The position numbers were made by a program, and so were the translations under genes. Shown here one piece after another: positions 1 to 10,140 of a stretch of 60,000 bases of DNA. The notes under the pieces are model-generated. The model had not been told where the DNA came from and did no database searches. It was given only the letters and a program-made list of their open reading frames with translations. The number at the start of each line of letters is the position of its first letter. Position 1 is the stretch's first letter. The DNA is from Strigamia acuminata (taxonomy: Eukaryota; Arthropoda; Chilopoda; Geophilomorpha; Linotaeniidae). The DNA is taken from positions 2,795,087 to 2,855,086 of the forward strand of contig OX442314.1 of NCBI GenBank assembly GCA_949358305.1, read 5' to 3'.

Positions 1-3000
1 TTTCTTCAACCCGTACCGTACCGCCTCGCAATCTGTCACCACCGTAAACTCTGAGCCGTACAAATACATCCGAAATTTCAATACTGCCCAAACTACCGCC
101 ATCAACTCGAGCTCCGTTGAATGATATCGCTTCTCGCATTCGGTCGTCGTTCTACTCGCGTAGATAATCGGGTGCAGATCGTTTCCTTCGCCTCGCTGCA
201 TCAACACTGCTCCGATCCCGTCTTGTGATGCGTCCGTATGCACCTCGCACGGTCGTGTGTTATCGTAGATTTTCAACACGGGCTCCGCAATCAATTCTCC
301 AATTAACCCCTGAAACGCCGCTTCACACTCAGTCGTCCACACAAACGTTTCGTTCTTGCGAGTTAATTTCGTCAGCGCTCTCGTTTTTGTCGCGTATCCT
401 GCGATAAATCGTCGGAAATACCCACATAATCCCAAAAAGCTCCTTACGCCTCGTACGTCTTTTGGCCTCGCAAAATTCTTGATCGCGCTTGTTTTCTCGA
501 ATCCTGGTCGTAGGCCGTCTTTCGTCAGTCGTAGCCCGAGAAACTGTACTTCTTCGCAGAGAAAGTGGCACTTGCTCAACTTTAATGTGAGCTTCGATCT
601 TCTCACCTCGATTAAGATCTTTCGCATCTTCTCGATTAACTCCGCGTTCGTTTTCGCACCCGATAGAAGATCGTCCATATATCTGCGCAGTACTTCGTAT
701 GGCAAATGTCCGAACGCCAACTCCATCACTCGATTGAAAACAAACGGCGCGTTTATCAACCCAAACGGCATCCGTACAAACTGGTATTTGCCGTTCATTG
801 TCGAAAATGCTGTCTTCTCTTGCGCTCCGGCCGTCAATTCGATCTGGTAGTAACCCGACGCCAAATCGAACACTAGGAAGACTCGCCATTCGTGCGTCCC
901 GTCGAGTAACTCATCCATCCTGGGGCACGGAAAGTGTTCCTTCACCGTTATTTCGTTGAGCGACCTGAAATCAATACAAATTCTCCATTCGCCAGTTTTC
1001 TTGCGCACCATCACGATCGGACTGTTGAATGGACTCTTTGATCGCGTCACGAATCCTGCTCCTTCCAACTCGGCGACCATTTTGTCGATTTCTTTCTGTT
1101 GCGCCGCCGAATACTGGTATCGCCGCAAATTCGTTGGTCTTGTCGTTGTAACTTCGATTTCCATCTTGAGATCTGGGAAACATCCGACCTCCTCCAAACT
1201 CGTAGCGAAGCAGTCTCGAAATTCGTCGTTGATCATCGTCAGTACAATCTCCGTCTCTTCTGGCGTCACCGATTTGCCCAAATTAATTTCGTCGGCCGTT
1301 ATTCGCATCCTCGGACTCGCCTCGGTCGTCGCGACTTTCTTGACTTGTACTTGGTGCAACGACGGTTCTTCTTCGGTGATTTCAACGTGTCCAAGCTTTC
1401 GACCTCGTGTGACTCGTACTTCTTCCGGTCCATCGTTGATTATTGGCATTATTGCCCGCTCGTTCTTTACTTCGATCAAGCCTTCCGGTACCTCTAATCG
1501 ATCCGTCACCGCGCGTTCGTTTTCTACGTAAAACAACCCGTCTGATTGATTCTTCGCTCGTACCGTCACCAAACTTATCGAGTGGGCTGGCACCACTTTG
1601 TTCTCGTCGATCACGAGCGCTCGCGGCTTTGCTGCAGTGATTTTCGGCTCGATTCTGGTAATTCCTGCTTCGTCTTGCATCCCTTCCCTCGGTCTGAACG
1701 TTACGTATCCTCCATCGGACTGCATCGTGATCGTTGGGTGTTTCAAGAATGGCTTCCCTATCCAGACTTCCGTCGGCATCCTGGCGTCGTCGACCACGTA
1801 GAACTCGACATCCGCCAATTTCACGTTCGCGCTTTCTACATCACATCTCGTTCGCCCGCGGTAGCGACTTGCGTCCTGATTAAATCCTTCGATCACGTAT
1901 TCGTAGTCCGGCTCCTCGATTTTCGTACGTTTCGCAAACGTCTTACTAATTAGACACACGGCGCTTTGCGTATCGATTCCCGCGCTGCATTTCTTTCCAT
2001 CGACCCACATCATGGTCTCGAATTCTGGCTGCATCTCCTCGGCTTCGATCTTGTAAATCTTCTTCGTCTTAACGTCCAACTTGTCCTTCGATGGCTGCTT
2101 CCGCTCTTTCTTTGGCTCTGGGCACGTGTTCGCCATGTGCCCAAATCCGCTACAATTAAAACATTTTGTCCCGTTTGGACACGCGTTCGATAAATGCCCC
2201 GACTCGTGACATTTAAAACACTTCAACTCGTTTGGACAGTCCTCCTTTCGGTGCCCCTTCTCGCCGCATTTGTAACACTTGATCATCGCGTTCCCGGTTG
2301 GCTTCGCTGTAGACGTCTTCACTTTTGTTTCGACGATCGCGACTTTGGTCCGCGCTTCCACGCTTCGCATCGTTCGGACGATTTCGGTGATATGTTGGTA
2401 CTGGAGAAAATACATTGGCGCCGTGGCGGTCTTGAGTTTTAGCCCGTCTAACAAATATTCCTGTGCGTCCCCGATCGTCATTCCCAACTTTTCGCACGTG
2501 GCCCATTTTCGTCGTAAATAGGTTTCGGCCGTCTCGTCGTTCTTCTGCGGTGCCCGAATCAACCTTTCTTTCTCGTCGTATGTTAGTCGTTGATCCGGAA
2601 AATTCTTCTTCAACTCGGCCTCCCACGCGTCAAATTTCCGTATCGTCGTTCCGGAATTTTCGTGCCATACCTTCGCCGGACCATCCAACGCCGCCGCCGC
2701 CGTCGTTACTTTGGTTGCGTTCGTCCACTTGTATTCTTTCGCGTATTCGTGAACGTCCGCCAACCACTGCGTCGTTGTCCGCAACTCGTTCTGGTCTCCC
2801 GAAAATCGTGGCAGTTTCGGCGCGTTTTTCACTTCCTTCGGCTCTTTCGGCGCCTCTGGTTTCGTCTGCATCGCTAGCATCGTCGCCATCATTTGCTTCA
2901 TCATCTCTTGTACTTGATCCGCACTAAATCCGCCGTTCATCATCGCTTGTACCGGTGGGTTTTCTTCTATCTCCGGATCGTTGTCTTCTACTTTCTCTTC

Positions 3001-3258
3001 GTCTTTCTCGTCGTTTTTGTCGTCTTCTTTGTCGTCTTCCTCTACCTCATCCTGATTCACGTCTTCATCTACGAGTCCTAACTCTGCGAGCACGGCTTGT
3101 CGCAACGTGATTATCATCTCTCGCTTTAATCTCGGCGGCACGATATTCCGCTCTATCAACAGTGGCTGGACATCTTTGGCTCTCAGTTTGTCCCACTCGG
3201 CCTCCGTCGGAAATGCCCCGCGTCTGATTTTCGCTACGATTGCTTTTGCTACGGCCAT
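1..3258 (-). CDS. Gag-Pol polyprotein of Ty3/gypsy element, partial (no stop in window)
   Basis: Translating from the ATG at 3258 gives an uninterrupted frame to the left edge. It has an acidic Gag (about residues 1-310) and three CCHC zinc knuckles (near 2130-2285, e.g. CYKCGEKGHRKEDC). A protease-like segment with the motif IDTQSA lies near 1960-1985. The reverse transcriptase has YMDD near 670-690, and RNase H begins with HTDASQDGIGAVL near 200-245. Gag and Pol share one frame, so no frameshift is needed. The protease motif has Gln where the family normally has Gly (D-T/S-G), which is odd. The next in-frame stop upstream of the chosen ATG is at about 3346-3348. Integrase is not reached. 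Confidence 0.85.
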   Translation of the reverse strand, partial: MAVAKAIVAKIRRGAFPTEAEWDKLRAKDVQPLLIERNIVPPRLKREMIITLRQAVLAELGLVDEDVNQDEVEEDDKEDDKNDEKDEEKVEDNDPEIEENPPVQAMMNGGFSADQVQEMMKQMMATMLAMQTKPEAPKEPKEVKNAPKLPRFSGDQNELRTTTQWLADVHEYAKEYKWTNATKVTTAAAALDGPAKVWHENSGTTIRKFDAWEAELKKNFPDQRLTYDEKERLIRAPQKNDETAETYLRRKWATCEKLGMTIGDAQEYLLDGLKLKTATAPMYFLQYQHITEIVRTMRSVEARTKVAIVETKVKTSTAKPTGNAMIKCYKCGEKGHRKEDCPNELKCFKCHESGHLSNACPNGTKCFNCSGFGHMANTCPEPKKERKQPSKDKLDVKTKKIYKIEAEEMQPEFETMMWVDGKKCSAGIDTQSAVCLISKTFAKRTKIEEPDYEYVIEGFNQDASRYRGRTRCDVESANVKLADVEFYVVDDARMPTEVWIGKPFLKHPTITMQSDGGYVTFRPREGMQDEAGITRIEPKITAAKPRALVIDENKVVPAHSISLVTVRAKNQSDGLFYVENERAVTDRLEVPEGLIEVKNERAIMPIINDGPEEVRVTRGRKLGHVEITEEEPSLHQVQVKKVATTEASPRMRITADEINLGKSVTPEETEIVLTMINDEFRDCFATSLEEVGCFPDLKMEIEVTTTRPTNLRRYQYSAAQQKEIDKMVAELEGAGFVTRSKSPFNSPIVMVRKKTGEWRICIDFRSLNEITVKEHFPCPRMDELLDGTHEWRVFLVFDLASGYYQIELTAGAQEKTAFSTMNGKYQFVRMPFGLINAPFVFNRVMELAFGHLPYEVLRRYMDDLLSGAKTNAELIEKMRKILIEVRRSKLTLKLSKCHFLCEEVQFLGLRLTKDGLRPGFEKTSAIKNFARPKDVRGVRSFLGLCGYFRRFIAGYATKTRALTKLTRKNETFVWTTECEAAFQGLIGELIAEPVLKIYDNTRPCEVHTDASQDGIGAVLMQRGEGNDLHPIIYASRTTTECEKRYHSTELELMAVVWAVLKFRMYLYGSEFTVVTDCEAVRYGLKK

Positions 3259-3445
3259 CTTCGATCGTACTTCGGCTAACCTTCGTAACACGTGTTTGTC
3301 CTGGCGAACCGACTCTCGTTTCCCGACCTGTCCACGTGCTATTTGTTAACCCGAATTCTGAATCTCGCTTCCGTCGCCAAAACCAATCGCCTTCTACTTT
3401 TCGTCTACTTTATCGTCGCATCGAATTCGTCTATCCCACTTCTGA

Positions 3446-3722
3446 TGTAAACTATTACTAGCTGACTCCAAATAAACAAAGTGGCGGACCCGCTGGTCCG
3501 CGACGCACACACTAGCTTGTTAAATTCAAAGTGATCTTTATTACAAATTATTACATTTAAATATGAGACTGGTCAGCCCTGATTGGCTGACCACAAGGAA
3601 CAGCCCCCAATTGGCTGTCTACCCCCAAAACGTCTATCGGACATATTCGCGTATGCCCGCCCCGCCCCCTGGCGACCGTTGTCGCCTGTCGAAACCCCAA
3701 AACTCCACATTAGTAACTGACA
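3446..3722 (-). repeat. 5' LTR of the left-edge gypsy element
   Basis: On the minus strand the segment begins TGTCAGTTACTAATG and ends TAGTAATAGTTTACA, giving TG...CA termini over 277 bp. An AATAAA polyadenylation signal lies at 3537-3542. Directly after the LTR the minus strand reads TCAGAAGTGGGAT (3433-3445), which looks like the complement of a tRNA 3' region and would serve as primer-binding site. The second LTR is outside the window, so the borders are inferred from termini only. Confidence 0.55.
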
Positions 3723-3878
3723 GTGTGAAGGATAAACTTATATCTCACTTCTCGTTTAAAACAGTCACCACTGAGCTCATTGACAATCAATAGAAGGTTT
3801 TGGTTTCGAGAAAACTGCCGGTCAACTGTGTATATATATTTAAATTAGAGAAATAAAAGTCACTTGTGTTTTTTTTAC

Positions 3879-6430
3879 CTTTATTAAACACAGTACACAT
3901 TCCATACACTGTAGGTTTTAATGATAATTTGGGAAAATGTAATTCAATTTCTTCTGCTGTTACCCCGTACTACAAGTTTGTTAAATTTATACACGTTTGA
4001 ATTGATGATTTAATATTTTTATTTTTTTTACCTTGACAGCATATCTTCGTCGTTTGTCGTAGAAATCAAGAAGATTTGAGGCATTCCACAATTGCAGTGG
4101 TTGATTTGCGAATTCAGATAGTGGATGGAATAAATCCAACAGTTGTAAATCATCACAATCAGTTGTGTTGAGTTTTTTGGCTAATTCCCTTTTAGCATGT
4201 AATATGATTGTATTATCTGCACATGCAAGAGTGAGTGGAAAATGAATTTTTTCATCTCTAATGAGTTTAACAGTTTTCAAGAGTGGAAATTGAAAATAAG
4301 AATCAATCAAGTGGTAAATGTAGTAGACTGATATCAAACCAAAGAATAGTGATGTTGTGATTTTGATCACTTTTTGAACAAAAGTTGATTTTCGGCGATT
4401 CTGTAGCTTTTCGAGCGTCATTTCAATTTTATCTGTTAACTTAGAATTTGCTGTTGTTGGTTTGCTGATGCATATTTTGCATAAGTGAATGAATATTTCG
4501 ACCAGTGTCAAGCAAGACATGCCGAAATAGAGGCCGATGTTTCCTCCAATGTCGCATAGCAAATTGATGATGTCATAAGAAAAGTGTTCGAATAATGTTC
4601 GAACGAACGTATTGACAACATAAATGTCTATTTTACTTGCATCATCAGGTGTTCTTTCGAATGTTTGGCTGAAACTTGTCTCATCACATAAATTATCACA
4701 TCTACACTGTGATATGCCTAAGGTAAGGTCTTCTATTTGGTTGAACTGAATCAAAGTGTCTTTGTCATTGCATTCCGGTAGATTTCTCGCTTCATAAAAT
4801 GGATATCTAATGTGACAACCTTTATTTAAGTTAACTTCTAATTTTTATTAATAGCAGTCAGATAAAAAAATATTTTGTGAAATGTTTTGATATGTGATTT
4901 CTGCACAGAAATAAATATTCTTTTATTGAATTCTGTTATTGAGTCGAATTGAAAGACTTACTTGCATTTCATTCGTTTGACGAGACATGGGCGTAAGCAA
5001 TCGTGTAAATTATTATCACATGGATTTTTCTTAGTGTTGATATAATGATACTAAAATACAAGGTTCCAATTCTTGTATTATTATGGGAACGTCCCTAAAT
5101 TACATACTGTAGCATCTTAAAGCGGTCCTTTTTATTATATTATTTTCTAGGGAGGAAGGGAGGGAATTTGTTACTACCTCGTAACAGAAATTTTATGTTA
5201 CACGTTAATGTTAATTCTAGTCAACCAAAACCCAACATTATGTAAATTACGGATGGCCCTCAATACATATTTGTAAATAATTAGCAATTGTGCTTAAATA
5301 AAGCTGATAGATCCAAGAAATACTTTTTATTAATGGCTAGAAAATAATTCTCTTTTCTGTGTGAATAATTATTAATTTAATCCTTACTTCTTGCACTCTA
5401 ATCCCAACTGTATGTTTGTCATGTTTTATTTGTAGGAGTTGCGCAAAACTCTTGTATAAATGATAAACGACTGATGATGGATCTATTAACACCTTGAAAT
5501 TGAATGCAATGGTTTCAAGAATGATTATCAAATTTTATTACTGAGTATTTCACAATTTTGACAACTACAAAGGGACGCTCATTTTTTTAAAAATGTGGTG
5601 TAACTTTGTGGCTGTGAGAAATGCAAAACAAATTGTGAGAATTGTCAATGAAATTAAATACTCACTCGAACATATTCACATTGCTTGGGAAAGTTAATTT
5701 TTATGACCACCTTATAAGCAGCATTCCCATAAGGAATCGAAATTGCTAAGGGGAAAAAGAACTTGTAAAAATAAGAAAACAGGAAATATTGTTGACTTAC
5801 GACTGGAAACTTGTGCAGTGGCATCACTCACAGTGTCATAATTTGCAATTGTAAGGTTAATGCGCATTTTAGGCTGCAAATATATTTTATTGCTCATTTG
5901 ATTAAACTTTTCTAGTTTGGTTAGGAGAAAAAATGAAAATGATTTACTGTTTTGAAGTAGGCATCAGTTATGTAACTAAGTGTAGTCGAGTATTGTAGAA
6001 TATCACTGAGGTTAAATTTTGAATGTGCTGGGCTCATTGTACCAGCTATACATTGATCTTTGTAGTCAGGTTTTTTTGTCTTGTTGAAAATAAAATTGTT
6101 AAATTCTTCCGTAGTGTACGGATACAAATAAACATAAGGAAAGGAACCATGCGTTGTTTCAATCATGTGTGCATCAACTGCTGTGGGTTTGTCCATGAGA
6201 TACAATACCCGATCTACTGTTTGATAAACACAAGCTGCCAAATTGATAATTAGTAACACGCAAAGTAAAATCTTGATATTTCTTTTCTTCTGCAAGATAT
6301 TTGTCAAACTTTTGATGAATGCCGGAGTACTCTGTTGCTTCGACATAGTAATGCGCACAAGTTGAATCAGTTTTCGTCTTCTCATTTGGTGAATTCGACC
6401 TGCTGGTCGATTTGAATTCTCTCTCTCCAT
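3879..6430 (-). CDS. Pickpocket-type DEG/ENaC channel: one subunit fused to the start of a second, 3' part missing
   Basis: Six minus-strand exons join in phase: 6430-5948, 5873-5801, 5745-5666, 5050-4962, 4806-4032 and 3969-3879. Exon 1 carries the N terminus and first membrane segment (near IKILLCVLLIINLAACVYQT). Exon 4 has a Cys-rich stretch. Exon 5 carries a canonical DEG/ENaC second membrane segment with the G-x-S selectivity filter (GLYFGMSCLTLVEIF). The family normally ends soon after this point. Here the same exon runs without a stop through a ~36-residue linker into a new first membrane segment (SLFFGLISVYYIYHLI) and the post-TM1 signature HFPLTLACADN. Exon 6 continues the second extracellular domain (PTVYGMCTVFNK) and ends with a donor at phase 1. 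The first subunit is short (about 350 residues against 450-550 usual). No further exon is seen before the gypsy LTR. These channels are Na+-permeable trimers used in chemo- and mechanosensation. Exon borders are inferred. Confidence 0.75.
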
Positions 6431-7110
6431 TGATTCTTATAAGTGCAGTTATCGATGTGGCACGAAGCTGTTGAGATTAATATTGATTACTTTAATTCAT
6501 TGTCAGCTGCCATACTGTATTATGCAAATTGCTTTCATGTGTAGTAACATTTTCTGGAGAGTTTTTACGACTTGAAAGTGGTTCTGTGTACAGTTGACAC
6601 AAATACCAGGAGCGAGTGAGCAATATTAGTTAAAAATTAGAATGAAAAATGTTTAATACACCTTCCACGTCTCTGATTATAGAACAGTAAACTTCCCACA
6701 AAACTACCCTGTTTTTAGGGAGGAAAAAACAGGGCCAGGTCAAGACCTGTCAGTGCCCAGTGCGATTCTATAATTATGCGAATTTTAAGCTCTAGGCGAC
6801 TGTGTAAAGGCCTAACAACAATAATTTAGTAATGTACTGTAATAAACTAATAATGTATATTATCCTAACAATGTCATTTTCTTATTACTAAACAAAATTT
6901 AACAACATGCTCGAAAACATTTTGCCGGGGGTTGTAGTTCTCGCCCAGTGTGTTCATGCTAAATTCAACTTGCACACTATTGATCTCTTTTTAATCTTCA
7001 TGACATGCGTTACTCCACACACTACCCAATGGGTCACCGTGGGTAGACACGGTGGCCAGCCCTTCACATCGGTTTTCTTTTGCACATTAGTAGTGCTAGG
7101 AAACTGACGT
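6431..7110. other. Intergenic stretch upstream of the DEG/ENaC gene
   Basis: No convincing coding sequence is seen. The first part presumably holds the promoter and 5' UTR of the DEG/ENaC gene on the minus strand, but I see no clear TATA box. Confidence 0.4.
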
Positions 7111-7312
7111 GACACCCACATTGACATTAAGGCAGCATACCTGTATGGGGATTTGGACATACCACAATACATGGCTATTTCCAAGGGCTACCAGATAGAT
7201 GCAAATGTGGGAAAGTGTCGGCGACTTCAAAAGGCCTTGTACGGATTACATCAAGCTGGGCGCATGTGGTTTCAAAAGCTACACTCGGAATTGCTAAACA
7301 ATAAACATAGGT
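7111..7312 (+). pseudogene. Ty1/copia reverse transcriptase fragment
   Basis: The plus-strand frame reads HIDIKAAYLYGDLDIPQYM followed by KCRRLQKALYGLHQAGRMW. These correspond to the copia RT blocks that normally read D-V-K-x-A-F-L-N-G-x-L and L-x-K-A-L-Y-G-L-K-Q-A-P-R-x-W. The fragment is only about 65 codons and stops abruptly where another copia fragment begins, so it is a dead remnant. Confidence 0.7.
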
Positions 7313-8109
7313 TTTGCTAGTTTCGCTATCGTCTCAGGTCAAGACGATACGATATCTTTTGCCACGCTCGTTTTTCGGTGATTTCAACACCGCCACTTCG
7401 CCTCATAAGTCTACAAGTGGTAGCAGAGGACTGGAATCAATCCATTATACAGTCTTGACACGTTTTCTTCCTGATTTCCGCGAGATTTTCACGATTTTTC
7501 GTGAAATTTTGCGTTTAATTTCGTTTCAGATTTCCGACGATTTTCGACGATCAAATACGGCTTCTCTGCAACGTTTCGACGACGTATCTCATCGAGATTT
7601 CTCGATTTTGCGCCTCGGAGTGCAGTCGGTCGGCGATTTTCGACGATTTATCGATCTTTTGAGGCATTTTTGATGCGATTTGACGGTTATCATCTGCTTA
7701 TACATCGAACCGTGGACGTTCTCAAAATCGCACACCCCGTCCTCTCATCTGTGAAGTGTTTTAATTGCGAAGAGATAAGTGTCCTCAACCGCGTAAAGAC
7801 AATCGTCAAACGACCCCGACTGCTTCTTTCCAACGGCAATCGCGGAGTAAGAGTCAACGCCGCAACAAAAACACCAATTCGAAACCGGCAGATGGCAAAC
7901 CGAGGGGAAATTCTCAAGTGCGACGTGAATCCAATTTCTTCGTGAACGCGCCTCCGCAACAAATTCAGCTTCCGTCGGTACATTTTATGCAAGGCCATGA
8001 ATGGATTGTAGATTGCGGTGCGACCGATCGCCTTCCAATCCGTACAGAGTACATTGTATCTTCAATTCAAAATTTGACTTACCGTTTTCTCCAGTTCACG
8101 ACTTCATGA
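7313..8109 (+). pseudogene. Degenerate copia 5' region: primer-binding site, gag remnant and protease motif
   Basis: A perfect animal initiator-Met tRNA primer-binding sequence, TGGTAGCAGAG, lies at 7418-7428. The bases just upstream (ending CTACA) may be the end of a 5' LTR. Further on, KCFNCEE near 7759-7780 and, in another frame, RDKCPQPRK look like the two halves of a Gag CCHC knuckle broken by a small deletion. The stretch WIVDCGATDRL near 8005-8035 matches the copia protease active site (W-x-x-D-S-G-A-T-x-H), with Cys for Ser. Frames are broken and the element ends at about 8110. Confidence 0.6.
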
Positions 8110-8134
8110 TGGTCACTGAAGTGATCGGCTAACG

Positions 8135-9310
8135 CTTTAGATTAATCTACATGCAAAATTTTTCATCTTTTATTCATGTCACACTTCAACAGTGAATCAG
8201 ATGTACTGTATAATTTCTAATTTTAAAGAAAATGAATTTTAGACATTGAAGTTTCTTGCGTGAGTTTAATCTAAATGCAAAATTTTTCATCTGTTATTCA
8301 TGTTACTTTTCAACAGTGAATAATTCATCAGATGTACTGTATAATTTCTAAATTTAAAGAAAATAAATTTTATGAAGTTGAAGTTGCTTCAATGAGTTTG
8401 ATCTAAATGCAAAACATTTCATTTGTCCTTCTATGTCACGTTCCAAAAATGAATAATTTACCAGATATACCATATAATTTCTAATTTCAAAGAAAATCGT
8501 ATGAAGCAGGAGTTTGTGTGACCGTTGGTTACTGACACTTATTACCAGTTGTTATGCTGGGCAGCGCCCCCTGTCAGGTGGTGCTGCCGGTCCCAGAAGT
8601 AGTCTGGCAACCAATGGAAAGCAAAGACTGGCAAGGTCTCGTGAATGAGCCATTCTTAGACCAGTTCTTTCTGGAACAGCAAGCCTGTGCAGAGACACAG
8701 CAGAAATCATATCTCGCTGGCCACGAGGTCTCTTAACCACATGGTCAAGGGTAGATATTGGGTTGGGTTGTAGCAATGCAAACTAGACAAGGAAAACACT
8801 TCTGGGAACCAAGCCCTAGAAAACTATGTGAATAAAGGCCAATACAAATATAGTTTCTAGTTGTTGTTTTCTTCTAAGTGAGATCAGTCCAGCATCACTC
8901 ATGCCATGTGATGTCTGTCTACCACTAACATTTGTTGAATGAGTTTAATCTAAATACAAAATATTTTATTTATTATTCAATGTTCCAAGAATGAATAATT
9001 CACTAAACATACTGTATAATTTCTAATTTCAAAGAAACTCAACTTGATGAAGTTGCAGTTTCTTGTTTGAGTTTAATCCAAATGTAAACATTTAATGTGG
9101 TACTTTCCAATAATGAATAATTCACCAGATCTGTAGGTACTGTTTAATTTAGAATTTCAAAGAGAATCTGATCTACAAAGTTGCACTTTTTTGAACAAGT
9201 TTAGTCTAAATGCAAAACATTTCATTTGTCGTTTTATGTCATGTTCCAAGATGAAATAATTCACCAGATATACCATATAATTTCTAATTTCAAAGAAAAT
9301 CTTAAGTTAA
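8135..9310. repeat. Diverged ~125-bp tandem satellite, about six units, split by a solo LTR
   Basis: Units share the motifs gagtttaatctaaatgcaaa, cattattcatgt-like text, aataattcaccagat and tactgtataatttctaattt followed by caaagaaaat. Three copies lie at about 8135-8516 and three more at about 8935-9310. They are clearly diverged from one another. The unit containing 8500-8516 is resumed at 8935, showing that the sequence between is an insertion. Confidence 0.7.
8517..8930 (+). mobile_element. Solo LTR inserted in the ~125-bp satellite
   Basis: The 414-bp segment starts TGTGACCGTTGG and ends CCACTAACA (TG...CA). It is flanked by TTTG at 8513-8516 and 8931-8934, a short target duplication. 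It contains AATAAA near 8832. It interrupts a satellite unit whose two halves flank it exactly. There is no internal domain, so it is read as a recombined solo LTR. Superfamily is uncertain; copia is possible given the copia debris next to it. Confidence 0.55.
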
Positions 9311-10140
9311 ATGTTTTTTTTTTAAAAAAAGAAAAAACAAATTAGCAAATTGAGAATTTTTATCTTATGAAAATAAAATAATTTAAGCATTAAAAAAATA
9401 CGGTGGTTTTTCTTGTTTACTAGCATAATAATAAAAATTTGAATACATTTATTGAACAAATTCAGTACTTTTGGAGTAGAAATTTAAGTTTTGCCACAAT
9501 GGCTGGCTTTACCTCAGCTGATTTGTTTCATTTCAAATTGAAAATATTTAACTGAAGATGGATGACATAAGTTGCATAGTACTAATTCGATGGTGTTCTT
9601 CAACTTTGTAATTGGAAATTTTGCTGTATCTTAAACGGTTTAAAAGTTAGGAAGTAAATGACCTTGAAGATGACCTTCCGGGTCAAATTTAAGGTCACCA
9701 CTGGATAGCCCAACATCGACTTCCTATATGCCTACATTAACTTCCTATATGCCTACATCAATAGAATTGATATATCTTCAATCATTTTCAAGAAAAAAAG
9801 GTGTTTCCAGACTTTTGACTCACCCTGTATAAGTGCTATACATTTTAGGTTATTCATTATTAATTGTTCAGCATTGAAACAAACAACATGTCTCGAATCA
9901 ACAAGAATTAAGACGACGATACTAACCGAGACGACGGCAAACGAGACCAACGCGGCAAAAAAACAAATCGATTTTGGAGTAAACGAAACAGTTAAGCAAA
10001 AGTATTAGCTGAAGATCATGCTTACACCCGCAATTTAGCTGTTTTCGTTTCTCGACTAACATTTCATTTTCCATGAAAAAGAAACACGGGATCCACCAGG
10101 TAGCGCTGAGTTATTTTTCAAATTTTGGCATAATTTGGCA
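9311..10140. other. AT-rich intergenic DNA with transposon-like end
   Basis: No gene is seen. A short direct repeat (acttcctatatgcctacat, near 9719-9760) and the string ttttgactcaccctgta near 9815-9830 are present. The latter resembles the outer end of common insect DNA transposons, but no partner terminus was found. Confidence 0.35.

Larger units (their letters stand above)
1..3722 (-). mobile_element. Ty3/gypsy LTR retrotransposon, 5' part, runs off the left edge
   Basis: The minus strand reads 5' LTR (3446-3722), a primer-binding-like site, an untranslated leader, and one gag-pol reading frame open to base 1. The 3' part (integrase, 3' LTR) must lie outside the window. The element lies just downstream of the last recognisable exon of the DEG/ENaC gene on the same strand, so it probably sits in an intron of that gene or has replaced its end. 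The reading frame has no stop over more than 1,080 codons, which argues for a fairly young copy. Confidence 0.85.

Noticed and set aside
329-889. 186-codon minus-strand ORF in the RT region of the left gypsy element
   Set aside because: It is in a different frame from the recognisable RT/RNase H and shows no RT motifs; a shadow frame.
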